The translations under genes and the position numbers were made by a program. Shown piece after piece: positions 1-8,174 of a stretch of DNA of 14,058 nucleotides (its first letter is position 1; the number at the start of each line of letters is the position of its first letter). Under the pieces are notes generated by a model that was given only the letters and a program-made list of their open reading frames with translations, was not told the origin of the DNA and made no database searches. Source of the DNA: Echinostoma caproni (Eukaryota > Platyhelminthes > Trematoda > Plagiorchiida > Echinostomatidae); NCBI GenBank assembly GCA_900618425.1, contig UZAN01040181.1, positions 44,039 through 58,096 on the forward strand, read 5' to 3'.

Positions 1-236
1 CCATACGAGATGTACCAAATGGTTTGACGATACGGGCACATCGTCTAAACCTACTCCAATCACTGTGTTGCGGCATTTGATACCGCTACAGTCAACTGCG
101 CGGCGGCATACGATCGTCACACCTCATTTATTAGTCAAGCTTTGCAATATGAAAATTTGTAAACATATAAATTTTTTCAACATTCGTTGACCTCAGAATA
201 TTCCGATAGTTTTGTTCTGATTGCCTACAGCGGTGT
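1..236. other. Unassigned left flank
   Basis: No gene is recognised here. The first 120 bases are somewhat richer in CpG than the surroundings (for example CTGCGCGGCGG near 98-108), and then the sequence becomes AT-rich. The minus strand is open across part of the stretch and continues into the minisatellite, but its residues resemble no family I know. Confidence 0.5.
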
Positions 237-418
237 GACCAAAGGTTGTGCGTCGAGGCTAAAGGACTGCGGGTCGTGGCTAAAGCATTGCGGGTTTTGG
301 CTAAAGGAATGTAGGTCAAGACTAAAGGATTGCGGGTTTTGGCTAAAGGATTATGGGCTTGGCTAAAGGGTTGCGGGTCGAGGCTAAAGAATTGTGGGCT
401 TTGGCTAAAGCTTGATGG
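237..418. repeat. Diverged 21-bp minisatellite, about nine units
   Basis: Direct reading shows the word GGCTAAAG (or GACTAAAG, GACCAAAG) starting at 237, 257, 278, 299, 320, 341, 361, 382 and 403. The spacings are therefore 20, 21, 21, 21, 21, 20, 21 and 21 bases. The rest of each unit usually contains TTGCGGGT followed by CG or TT. Units differ from each other by several substitutions, so the array is old or evolving by mutation. Because 21 is a multiple of three, the minus strand stays open through the central units and reads as a degenerate heptapeptide repeat (PLAKTRN, ALATTRS, PLASTHN). The 20-bp units would break that frame, so I treat the array as non-coding. Confidence 0.95.
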
Positions 419-956
419 GAAAAGGTGTAGTTGAATATGGAAATACCGAAAATCACGTTCTCAGTCGATCTGTATCTTGATCACAGCAATCGAGGTATTC
501 TTCTTCTTGCGTACGTGAAAAGCACGTCTTTGATGCACTAATTGTTAGGATTGAAGTATAACATTTCTTTCGATTCCCTCACCCTCACGTTGGACTACCG
601 ATCGTGGATGGATAACTGATAGAACGCCCATTTTAGTGTGGATGACATACGTAAATCAATAGGAATTCTCGTTTGAGGATTCATTCTACAGGTTCACGAG
701 CATCACTCCGTCATTCTTGCAAGCGGGTGACTTAGATCTATTAGTTCATGAAATCAAAACATAACCTCGATGCAGTCAGCGCTTGAAATGGTTTGAACGG
801 TGATAGAAATGAAGCTGAAGAAATGAAGTTGTTCGTTTCCCCATGGTGTCTTCACACCACAAATTACGCATCCATACCTGACAGGAATGAAACGGTGGAC
901 GCATCGAGGATATAAGTGTGATTGGTGTTCTGCTTTACGGTCATAGGGTGGTGAAA
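419..956. other. Non-coding stretch, no feature supported
   Basis: There is no long frame, RNA gene or repeat that I can support. A seven-residue plus-strand match to the LINE RT word GVLLYGH at 924-944 is isolated and is treated under rejected items. Confidence 0.4.
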
Positions 957-1054
957 TCACACATCTGACGTTTGGTGAGTTGGTGAGACAACTGATTGGT
1001 TAGCCTGATTGTACTCTCCACTCCCATCCCCACAATGCCCTGACGACCTAAACA
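957..1054 (-). other. Weak minus-strand exon candidate
   Basis: On the minus strand a pyrimidine-leaning stretch ends in TTTGCACTGTTTAG, a plausible 3' splice acceptor near 1052. Downstream of it two of the three frames stay open to about 957. One reads SSGHCGDGSGEYNQANQS and onward; the other reads RQGIVGMGVESTIRLTNQ and onward. Both look protein-like and I cannot choose between them. A larger 95-codon minus-strand ATG frame (957-1244) spans the site, but its upstream part is a hydrophobic, pyrimidine-encoded stretch that looks like chance. No family is recognised. Confidence 0.15.
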
Positions 1055-2150
1055 GTGCAAAACATGGTAACGAAAACGTTGAATGGTAACAATACGGTAA
1101 GAAATAGAAATCTCGAATGAAAAAGGGTACTAGCGGTTGTGGTTGAAAGCTAAGGAGCATCAAATAAAACATATATTTGATTGAAGTAAAGGCGTAATTA
1201 ATACCTCCAGTAACCCAATGTGAAAGCATCATCAAGCAACTCATGGGTGTGAGGCAATCAAATGCGAAAAGTTAGCGAAGAAGACTTTGTTGTTTTTCTC
1301 GGAACAACTAGATCATTGCAAGACAGCCAGCATTTAAGTTATAAAACCACCCCCTCTTTGACTCTTGCTCTTTTATTTCTATTTCTTTCAAAAATTGTGT
1401 AAAATCAGCACAATGAATTATCGGAATGCAGCCAATTTCTTAACTGTTTTATTTTAACGAGTGTCTCTGATAGCTCGCCAGGATAGCCTGGGCCAAATGA
1501 TTCAACCCACGTTCATAAGTTTGCCTAGTTGATGCGAGAAACGGCACAAAACTTATTACAGATTTCAAAACGGCTTGCATATTTTACCCTCTCCAGAGTC
1601 AATGAGCTCCTACTGTATTCGACGGGTGTCTATCTCTTGCGACAGTGGCCAATTGACGCAGTTTATCATCGCATCAATTCGGTAACTCTGTGCTGGAGTC
1701 GCATCGCTACAAACAAAGTATTCCATTAAATTGTATCAAATCCAACATTTCTATTGGCCAATACTCGTATTCGAAAATGGATCAAACAGTAATTTTTTAA
1801 CAACAGGAAGTTAAACGACCATTATCAAATCCGTGATACTCGTAGACAATGAATGTTTAAGGCGGACATACTGAGCCAACGAGTTTATATTTTTCTATCA
1901 GAGCTACATAGACGATTGTCTCGATCTGGAAGGAAATTTTCAACGCAACAACAGAACATTGATCACTGAAAGCATTCCGAAATCACTAATCCAAAGTGAA
2001 CTAACTAAACGCCACAACGACTAAGAGTCAGTCGCATTCCGCTCTATCTCTCTTTGTCTCATGCCCATGCCCTCGGCGGGCGTGATGGATTGGTTCAACA
2101 AATAAGACAAGCAAAAGGTATTTCAAGTAGGCAATAAAACTTCTCCTCGA
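1055..2150. other. Non-coding stretch with a TATA-like box
   Basis: No gene is recognised. TATAAAA at 1340-1346 is followed by CCACCCCC and a long pyrimidine tract (about 1349-1390). This could be a weak core promoter, or a splice acceptor region ending in AAATCAG near 1410. Nothing downstream supports a first exon. Short frames in this stretch look random. Confidence 0.35.
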
Positions 2151-2348
2151 TCATTGAATGCATCCGATTATCAGAGCGGCCATGATATATCCATAACTAA
2201 TCATAAAGATGATAGTTACGGACAGAAACAATTGAACAGGTTTGTGCTCGCCAAACCACTCGATCGATGATTCTGTTAGTGATACGCACACACAGTGGTT
2301 TGAGTCATGCATGTGGTCCAGAAATGCGATAACCAACGTTCTCTTCAA
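2151..2348 (-). other. Weak minus-strand frame with a C-terminal membrane-like segment
   Basis: A 65-codon open frame lies on the minus strand between stops and has no ATG at its left edge. If used, it would have to be a terminal exon joined by splicing. The last 28 residues are strongly hydrophobic (QLFLSVTIIFMISYGY and onward) and would pass for one transmembrane helix with almost no cytoplasmic tail. The preceding part has several cysteines. I see no polyadenylation signal just downstream and no strong acceptor just upstream, and no family is recognised. Chance is a serious alternative. Confidence 0.14.
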
Positions 2349-3373
2349 CGTGGACCCATATCAGTCAAAGTTTCTATTCTGATCGTTCGCTTGTAAAGTC
2401 ATACAAGGCCGGGGAACGATTGCAAGAAAGGTAATCACACAAAATGGCAAACAAGTCTGCATGGGGAATGTGACAAAGGGCCACTGAAATCGTCTAAAAC
2501 ACAGTTTAGGTACAAATACTTAATCTCGTGGGTATGATGTTTACCGGAAATATATGTAAATGAGGAACCAGAACAAAAGACTGGTTAGTTGGTAGGTAAA
2601 GATAAAAAGAATTTGAGGGTTCCAGGAAAAACACTGGAAGCAAAGGGGAAAATAGTATGAATATAAGGGGGGATGGGGCTGGTGAGAGCAAATGTAGAAA
2701 GAACTAAAAACCAAGTTTACTGTGGAAGTCGTATTAGGACGTTTAATTTGTTCCCTCACGTTGAGATATACCCAAATCAGTTTTATGGTTCAAAAGTGGG
2801 AGATGGTCATTGCCACAGTTTGGTTAGATAAGCAATCTCCAGGGTACTTTCAAATCACGAATGCAATCCATATGCAGGTAATTATTCGGACCGTGTGTAA
2901 AACAAAGTGACAAGGTCCTGATACGCTCCCCTTAATCAATCTCACTCGCCGCAGACTGAAACATGGGACATGGTTTATGAAAAAGTCACACCTAACGATA
3001 TCGTACAAGGAGTTTTCCTAATAGCGGACAATACTTGACATACCAACCTCATATCATTCTTGATGGTGTACAAAATTCCTTCTCTCGGCACTACTACTGG
3101 TGCGTACTACGTACTTGCTGAACACCTGTTATTACAAACCATAAATGAGACACATAAATTAAGCAATTGAACACCTGCGGTGGACGCGAACACAAAACAG
3201 TTAAAAGTAGAATGTACATTTTTGGGAAAGAGTGTAAAAGATTAGCTACACAGAGGATGGTCATTCAGAAGAACAGTGTAAAAGTGGTCGATAATTCCCC
3301 GTTTATTACATAGTTGAGTCAAACAATGAGAACACCGTTTGAAGAAAAAAAATTGCGTAATATGTAGCTTACT
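2349..3373. other. Non-coding stretch, includes the purine-rich tract
   Basis: Apart from the purine-rich tract at 2560-2710, annotated separately, I see only short frames with no family resemblance. The plus-strand 62-codon frame at 2722-2910 has no splice or start context that would support it. Confidence 0.4.
2560..2710. other. Purine-rich, strand-asymmetric tract
   Basis: The plus strand is dominated by A and G, with runs such as AAGGGGAAAATAG and AAGGGGGGATGGGG. Its complement is therefore polypyrimidine and free of stops in more than one frame, which explains two overlapping minus-strand open frames here (2506-2691 and 2541-2759). Such tracts can form non-B structures or act as the pyrimidine tract of a minus-strand acceptor, but nothing shows which, if any. 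Confidence 0.6.
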
Positions 3374-3423
3374 ATGGTTGTGCTCACACTTTCCACAGTG
3401 AAACAAAAACGTGAGCACACCAT
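3374..3423. repeat. Imperfect inverted repeat, 13-bp stem
   Basis: The left arm ATGGTTGTGCTCAC (3374-3387) pairs with the right arm GTGAGCACACCAT (3411-3423). Only one base, an extra T in the left arm, is unpaired. The 23-base spacer contains CACT...AGTG, which can extend a smaller inner stem. The palindrome stops sharply at both ends. It could extrude as a cruciform or fold as RNA, but the stem is too short for a typical microRNA precursor. Confidence 0.85.
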
Positions 3424-4019
3424 CTTATTTGCATGAGTGATACACATTCATTCGCGTTTAACACAAGTCTCCGCAGCTCTGGTGGTGATCCACCTTTCTG
3501 TGTCATCAAAAGGCGCCTCTTGAAAGGGTGATAAATCAGTGTCACTGGCAGATATTCGGAGGAAGGTTTTGGTGTTATCTTATTGGAAGATAAAAGTTAA
3601 TATCTGGATCAGCAAGCAAGTTGTTCAAGCTTTTCAAAGTTGAAGAAATTAATTAGTGAGTCGTCGGTAGACATCACCGGATGTGAACGACGGTCACCTG
3701 AAAGGTCATCATAAACAGGTCCTTTGATTACATTTCGTTTTACTTCAGGAAATCATTGAACATGGTCAGACGATCAAACAGACTTGTTCATAATTAGTTT
3801 TTGTTGAGTCTGGCTTTATTTTTCGACTGAAAGTGTACCAAAAACGAAATAAATTCTCGGATGAATAATGATGTGGAAAGTTTTGATCAAATACTGGGAA
3901 AACCAAGTCCATTGGGGAGGGGGGGGAATAAAGGAACTCGCGTGGTGCCGTATTTTGCGGAGCGTTGGAATGGACAAACAAAGATAAGGTAATTTGTGCT
4001 CTCTTATATGTGTTTCAGT
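3424..4019. other. Non-coding stretch
   Basis: No gene is recognised. A small perfect hairpin GGTGG-TGAT-CCACC lies near 3482-3495. A G-rich run, GGGGAGGGGGGGG, lies near 3915-3928. A minus-strand 71-codon frame at 3766-3981 contains this G run as poly-proline and looks like chance. Confidence 0.4.
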
Positions 4020-4120
4020 TTACTCACGATTAGCGGAAAGCATACAGCACGAGTTCCCGCGCCTTCCTCCTTCGTTCAACTGAACCCCGGTCAACCATGA
4101 TTTGACGTGGTTACAAGCCG
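4020..4120 (+). promoter_or_regulatory. Possible 5' UTR or promoter-proximal region
   Basis: About 100 bases before the ATG at 4121 are clearly richer in G+C than the flanks (for example CCCGCGCCTTCC near 4057) and contain no long A/T runs. This composition change directly before a signal-peptide-like frame is what one might expect near a transcription start. I see no TATA box or initiator I would defend, so this rests on composition and position only. Confidence 0.2.
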
Positions 4121-4354
4121 ATGAAGTGGAATGAAACCTTTTCCTGGGTGTGTATCAATATTATTCTGTCGGCTTTCTGCATTCGTTTCAGTGAAGGCAA
4201 CGAAATCCACGTAAAACGCGAATCGGAATTTAAATTCGCTGTACGGAATTATACGTATGTGAGCCAGGGTGAAATGAGGTTTTCCCTCATCACTAGTTCA
4301 AATGTAACTCTGTGCATTTGTACTCGTGGACAAGTCGGGACCTGTGTGCTTTAG
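4121..4354 (+). CDS. Candidate first exon of a secreted or membrane protein
   Basis: A 77-codon frame starts at ATG 4121 and ends at TAG 4352-4354. Residues 1-25 look like a signal peptide: a short polar/basic N-terminus, a hydrophobic core around residues 9-20 (WVCINIILSAFC), then small polar residues near SEG. What follows alternates polar and hydrophobic residues as in beta strands, with N-glycosylation sequons at N43 (NYT) and N61 (NVT) and cysteines near the end. Two donor-like sites, C|GTATGT at 4255 and TAT|GTGAGC at 4259, lie within it. A spliced gene may therefore leave the frame after residue 44-46; otherwise it is a very short protein. No family is recognised. Signal-like stretches also arise by chance in AT-rich DNA, so this is only a candidate. 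Confidence 0.3.
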   Translation: MKWNETFSWVCINIILSAFCIRFSEGNEIHVKRESEFKFAVRNYTYVSQGEMRFSLITSSNVTLCICTRGQVGTCVL

Positions 4355-4739
4355 GTGATCTAAGTAGAATGTGATATTGTTTGATCGATTGGAGAACAGT
4401 TTGATGACCTAACAGCAATGAGAGGGACCAATAGCACCAGCAGTGTCAATTTCAGGCATTCGTCTAAAGCTGTGCGAATACAAAACGCGCCTGGTTTGAG
4501 GTATATCCAATTACTTTCTTTCTATTTTTACGTCACGATTCAAGAAAGGCAGTTAGAATATCGATCACTGTTGATCGGGCAGCATCACCAACCTAACAAC
4601 TCACAATGGGCACCACTACGTATTTTGCTACAGTTGACTCTTTTGAAAAAGAAACATCGAATGTCCTGAGTTAAATTATCTTCGCAAAGAATTCTTAAGC
4701 CTGGTGGAACCCATACACAACGTGATGCGGAATAGACTG

Positions 4740-5000
4740 CTACTTCATCTCACCGATTGATGGTATGATGTGATGCATAATTTCCTTGGTATGAGAAGCA
4801 AACATTTCCAATCTTCTCCTCGAGGTTAATTCAACGCGCTTTACAGGTGAACTTCGATCACCTGATTTCAAATTTTCCAACGGATGGTTATCACATTTCA
4901 ACAACATTTGCGATCGTACGATGAGCGAGGAAGCAGAACCGGTAGAAAACGAGAGCTCATGAGACTTAATTAATCGCAACAGGAAAGCACCAGTCATCAT
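4740..5000 (-). CDS. Candidate minus-strand exon, 86 codons, with a strong upstream acceptor
   Basis: The frame starts at two consecutive ATGs (4998-5000 and 4995-4997) and runs to TAG at 4740-4742. Immediately upstream on the minus strand is a good 3' splice site: branch-like CTAAT, then TTTTTTTCTTTAG, with the AG at 5020-5021. All three frames hit a stop soon after that AG unless translation begins at the ATG pair, so the acceptor would define a 5' UTR edge by cis-splicing or spliced-leader trans-splicing. Near the end, ATCG|GTGAGA (GT at 4752-4753) is a good donor, giving an alternative exon end at 4754 in phase 1. The protein is mixed and basic, with SSPVKRVELTSRRRLEMF and a His/Ile-rich end. 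No family is recognised. The acceptor-ATG-donor combination makes this one of the better host exon candidates. Confidence 0.33.
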   Translation of the reverse strand: MMTGAFLLRLIKSHELSFSTGSASSLIVRSQMLLKCDNHPLENLKSGDRSSPVKRVELTSRRRLEMFASHTKEIMHHIIPSIGEMK

Positions 5001-5203
5001 GAATCAAAGATTATCAATCCTAAAGAAAAAAACTATTAGACATAACGAATAAAAGCGCGATATTGAACCACGTTGTCATCATTCAGTCAGAACGGAAAAG
5101 GGAAACTATTGGCCAAGTTCTGCATGTTCAAATTCTTATAAGTTTTCTGTCTCTCACAAACGAACAAGCATCATTGTAATAGTATTTAATTCTATGGGAT
5201 TGA

Positions 5204-5650
5204 GTCAGTTACGGTTCATCGTGCTTTTATGGAATAAGTTCAATCACGTGGTTCAAATTTGCGGAACAACGGATATTCCGGCGAGGTTTTCCACCGGTCA
5301 AGTGGCGTACTTCATCAGATCGACCAGGGGATCTTGCCCTCGGTTCTCGTCAAGCCCAACATCACCACATCACCAGCACAAGCACCACCACCGGCTCTAT
5401 GTTTCCTGGAAGTGTTTTGTTGGACTCGGACATCCTAAATATCCGTACGTACGTATTTAGAATATGTGTTCAAAAGAGTCTGGTGGCAACGCATTTTCCA
5501 AGACATATTTCGAATTCAACCAAATATTCTCTCTCCAGTTGTGAACAAATTTTATTAACAAAGATACAATCGCCAGCCATTTTTCCACACAAACATTCAC
5601 CTAGCCGGGATGATAATCATGTAAACAAATTTAGCATTTCCTGTCAATAG
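5204..5650 (+). CDS. Candidate coding exon in a 148-codon open frame
   Basis: One plus-strand frame stays open from just after TGA 5201-5203 to TAG 5648-5650 with no ATG until 5399, so it would have to be reached by splicing. GAGTCAG ending at 5208 could be an acceptor. GTACGT at 5445 (repeated at 5449) could be a donor. Between them the frame encodes a basic stretch followed by a Ser/Thr/His-rich linker containing QAQHHHITSTSTTTG and then an acidic DSD. A second frame starting at ATG 5194 also stays open to 5460, reading a His-rich segment, so the CAC-rich DNA (5360-5395) inflates openness in both. With acceptor 5208 this frame would be phase-compatible with the donor at 4255 of the upstream candidate exon, which has a one-in-three chance of being accidental. 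No domain is recognised. Confidence 0.28.
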   Translation, partial: VSYGSSCFYGISSITWFKFAEQRIFRRGFPPVKWRTSSDRPGDLALGSRQAQHHHITSTSTTTGSMFPGSVLLDSDILNIRTYVFRICVQKSLVATHFPRHISNSTKYSLSSCEQILLTKIQSPAIFPHKHSPSRDDNHVNKFSISCQ

Positions 5651-6450
5651 CTTTGCTGCGGTCAAACGTGGATCGACTAACACAAATACCTTTAAGTAAT
5701 TGATAAGTTTAGTTGATAAATTTATCAAATAACAGCTTGTTCCATCTACTGGAATTCAGTTTCCAGCATTTGTGTGACAAAATATTGATGCATACGATGA
5801 ATTCAAAATGAACGGATACCTTATTAAACGGTCGTGTTTGGTACAAACTGTAAGCTTATTCCGCGGCATGGTTTCAATTTGCTGGTAAATATNNAAAATG
5901 ACTGCAAAAAACATCAATATACATTTGAAGGGAAACAGACAAAGTGAAACAACCACTGAGAACAACAAAGGTTTCTTGACAGCCAAGATGCAGTTGTGCG
6001 ATCAGACAGACACAAGTTGTTTAGAGTACGTTTTACACAAGCAAATATTCTTCTTAAAATATTCTTCTGCTGGTTTGCCATTATTTTGCTTTATTCATAG
6101 CTTGTATAGTCCAATATTAGCTATAACTAATGACTAGGGTTATTGTGGCCCACGCTGTACTGCAACTAGCCTTGGAAACCAAGTATTATGATATAGAAAT
6201 TGTTTTATTTTTCACTATAGTATCCAAGACCGGTTGCTTAGAACCATAGAGATGTTGTTGGGAAGAAGTGATCAGGATTGAGTGGAAGGGAACTCTTTTA
6301 AGCTTACCGCATCGACCGACCATCTGAGGTTAACGAAAACCTAGGTAGGATGTATTGATCCGGTTTTAAAATGTATGACCTCATTTGATATACGATGCGA
6401 TAAAATTTATTGACCAATGATTTGCCGGTTGCAACGTTTGATCCCGAACA
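5651..6450. other. Non-coding stretch with an assembly ambiguity
   Basis: The NN at 5893-5894 marks an ambiguous or patched position. Short frames run through it on both strands but show no family signal. A GTACGT donor-like word at about 6027 follows a short plus-strand ATG frame that begins at 5898; I do not regard this as enough for a gene call. Confidence 0.4.
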
Positions 6451-6681
6451 ATGGTTGATTTATTACGCACTCCCTTTAATAGGAAGATCCATAGTGAAAA
6501 GTACATATTAGCGAATGCATGTGTATTACGGGCTTTCGCTGTCCGAAACAATTCGGGACCCATATTTCCAAAACATGAGGTCGTGCCAGATATGGAACAA
6601 TCCAATGGCTTCTATAGTTCAGACTGTGCGTTGAGTTGCGGTATTAGAGCATGGAAAAGTGTATGTCGACTGGAGTGGTGA
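6451..6681 (+). other. Weak 76-codon ATG frame
   Basis: The frame begins with ATG at 6451 and ends with TGA at 6679-6681. Its composition is more even than that of neighbouring frames: it has charged residues, prolines and four cysteines, three of them towards the end (SSDCALSCGIRAWKSVC). The cysteine spacing could suit a small extracellular module. The opposite strand is also open for 74 codons over much of the same DNA, there is no signal peptide and no clear splice site at either end, and I recognise no family. Confidence 0.17.
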
Positions 6682-7198
6682 CCATGTAAGAATACAGTTT
6701 AATAAGGAACCAACTACGAGTATGCTTGTCCAGAAAAAACGCATAATACAAACCGATGAAGTGATGACTTTCTTTTCAGCTTGCAGTTCAAAGAATTTTT
6801 CACGTTTATAAAATGTCCTATTATTATCATCATGTGGTGTTCGGCAGGATTGTGGCTGAGAAACTAACCAGGAATATATTTCGCGAAATAAATCAGATTA
6901 ATAGTAAACACACCTAGCAGACCAATTGGGTAGCAGGCTATGCTTTATTTGACACGGGTATAAACGCTGGATTTTGAACAATTTCTTCGTGAGGTTTGTT
7001 AATTCTTAACTCAAAACAATCCATTGATTGATTTAAACTGACTATCCTTTGAAATTCACCTTCACATACAACCTTCAGTTCATCGATTCAACCATACATT
7101 CAATCCCGCCAACAATAGACCTTTGCTAGTTCATTTTTCCCTCATGTTTCCGTATGCATGCTTGTACCCGGCATGTGTAGAATATCTGTTGCAATGTG
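6682..7198. other. Non-coding stretch
   Basis: I see no frame, RNA gene or repeat here that I can support. Confidence 0.45.
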
Positions 7199-7380
7199 TC
7201 TGATGATTACATCAGATTGCTACATTTTCAGTGATCATTGCACAATCGAAGGTGCATAATTTAGACTGATGAAGGAAGGCGAGCATAGAAAACTCGGACA
7301 CTAGCGAGCTTGTCAGCTCGGGGTGAAGCTCGGCTGCACACGCGTTCAGCTCGTTGTGCAAACATAAATGAGCTCAATAA
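7199..7380 (+). repeat. Hairpin cluster with repeated AGCTC words, possibly a retroelement 3' end
   Basis: Several short perfect stems are packed together: TCTGATG-ATTA-CATCAGA (7199-7216), TGCAC with GTGCA (7239-7243 and 7252-7256), CGAG with CTCG (7280-7283 and 7293-7296), CGAGCT-TGTC-AGCTCG (7305-7320), and TGCACA with TGTGCA (7335-7340 and 7355-7360). AGCTC recurs at 7315, 7327, 7348 and 7371. The block is richer in GC and CpG than its flanks. CTGATGA (7266-7272), followed by a stem and a GAAA, recalls a hammerhead ribozyme core of the kind carried by Penelope-like and other retroelements. However, the GAA after the CGAG/CTCG stem is missing and no stem I pairs, so a working ribozyme is unlikely. 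It may be a fragment of a dispersed repeat. Confidence 0.5.
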
Positions 7381-7715
7381 GCCGGAAGTATGGCAGTCGA
7401 TTTTCTACGTGAAATTAACAACAAAATACTTAAACAGCTAGATATATTCGTGAACCATGAACCGGGTACAAATGGTAATCTCCGCACCACGACAGCACCG
7501 CCAGTAGATGAAAACGTATGGTGAGCAATCGGACAGGTTGGGCTACGCCAATCTGTCCCTCGCTGACGGTTGCCTTGAAATTCGTAATGTTTTCTCGTCT
7601 TTTGAACACGCAAAAGAAGTTGTCGTTGAAAACAAACAGTGCGTGTTTCACTGACAGATGTACCTCTATGTACCTCTAATCGCATGATATGGGTAAGTTG
7701 AAACGATCTGTACAC
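7374..7715 (-). other. Doubly open minus-strand segment of unknown origin
   Basis: The minus strand is open in two overlapping frames here (113 codons at 7374-7715 and 73 codons at 7430-7651), and the DNA is richer in GC than its flanks. On the minus strand TGGCGTAGCCC (7540-7550) resembles a polymerase III A box. The sequence CCGGTTCATGGTTCA (7452-7466) faintly resembles a B box about 80 bases downstream. That spacing is long for a tRNA-derived SINE and the B box is poor. Either an old SINE-like or retroelement fragment, or simply a GC-rich unique stretch, would fit. Confidence 0.2.
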
Positions 7716-7727
7716 ATTATTCCATCA
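7697..7727 (+). repeat. Local dispersed repeat, copy C (short)
   Basis: These 31 bases match 8500-8530 at 28 positions, with GTTGAAAC and then GTACACATTATTCCATCA exactly shared. The following bases ATTTGTGTGAC recur at 5768-5778, so the family may have further pieces in the window. Confidence 0.85.
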
Positions 7728-8174
7728 TTTGTGTGACCGAAAATCACAACGGGTAAGGGGAACGCAAGCACACCCATTGAATGAGAGTTCTTAGTCACAA
7801 AAAATGTGCTCCGGCAGTGATCAGTTCAAGTGCACAATATTTATTCGGGAAACTGAGAGATCCAACCTCAAGTTTGAATAATTTTTCCGTATCAGGAAGT
7901 TCTGGTTATTCCGGAATAGTGAAATCGAAATTGGTCGGTTCAGTTACTCAAGTTCAAATTAGAAAAACACTTGGAATCAGATGAGTTGGGGCTAATGGCA
8001 CCAACACCCCCTGGAACGATAAGTCATTAATTGTGTGAACTCGTTCTATGACTGATATTAATTATTTAGCTGTTACTGGTCACTCCATGTATTCACTGTC
8101 TAGATGCTACGCGGATAAAAACATTTACACAGCTCCGTATTGGTAACCATCTGAAAAGTATTGTTTTCGTAGTT
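7728..8174. other. Non-coding stretch
   Basis: No gene is recognised. A 67-codon ATG frame at 7781-7984 is serine- and valine-rich, with no splice context or family resemblance, and looks like chance. Confidence 0.4.

Noticed and set aside
131..319. Minus-strand 62-codon frame over the minisatellite
   Set aside because: Its start is a TTG inside the repeat and its openness follows from the 21-bp period; the array has 20-bp units that would break it.
924..944. Plus-strand GVLLYGH, a word found in LINE RT C-termini
   Set aside because: Only seven residues match, and neither the upstream nor the downstream sequence continues the family pattern in any frame.
2506..2759. Two overlapping minus-strand open frames
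   Set aside because: They are a by-product of the polypyrimidine strand; their residues are low in complexity and neither has a family resemblance.
3915..3928. G-rich run as a G-quadruplex
   Set aside because: There are only two closely joined G runs, not four separated ones, so an intramolecular quadruplex is not well supported.
3766..3981. Minus-strand 71-codon frame
   Set aside because: It spans a G run and shows no conserved pattern or splice context.
4418..4669. Plus-strand 83-codon ATG frame as a coding exon
   Set aside because: Composition looks random, it is not in a supported splice context, and no family is seen.
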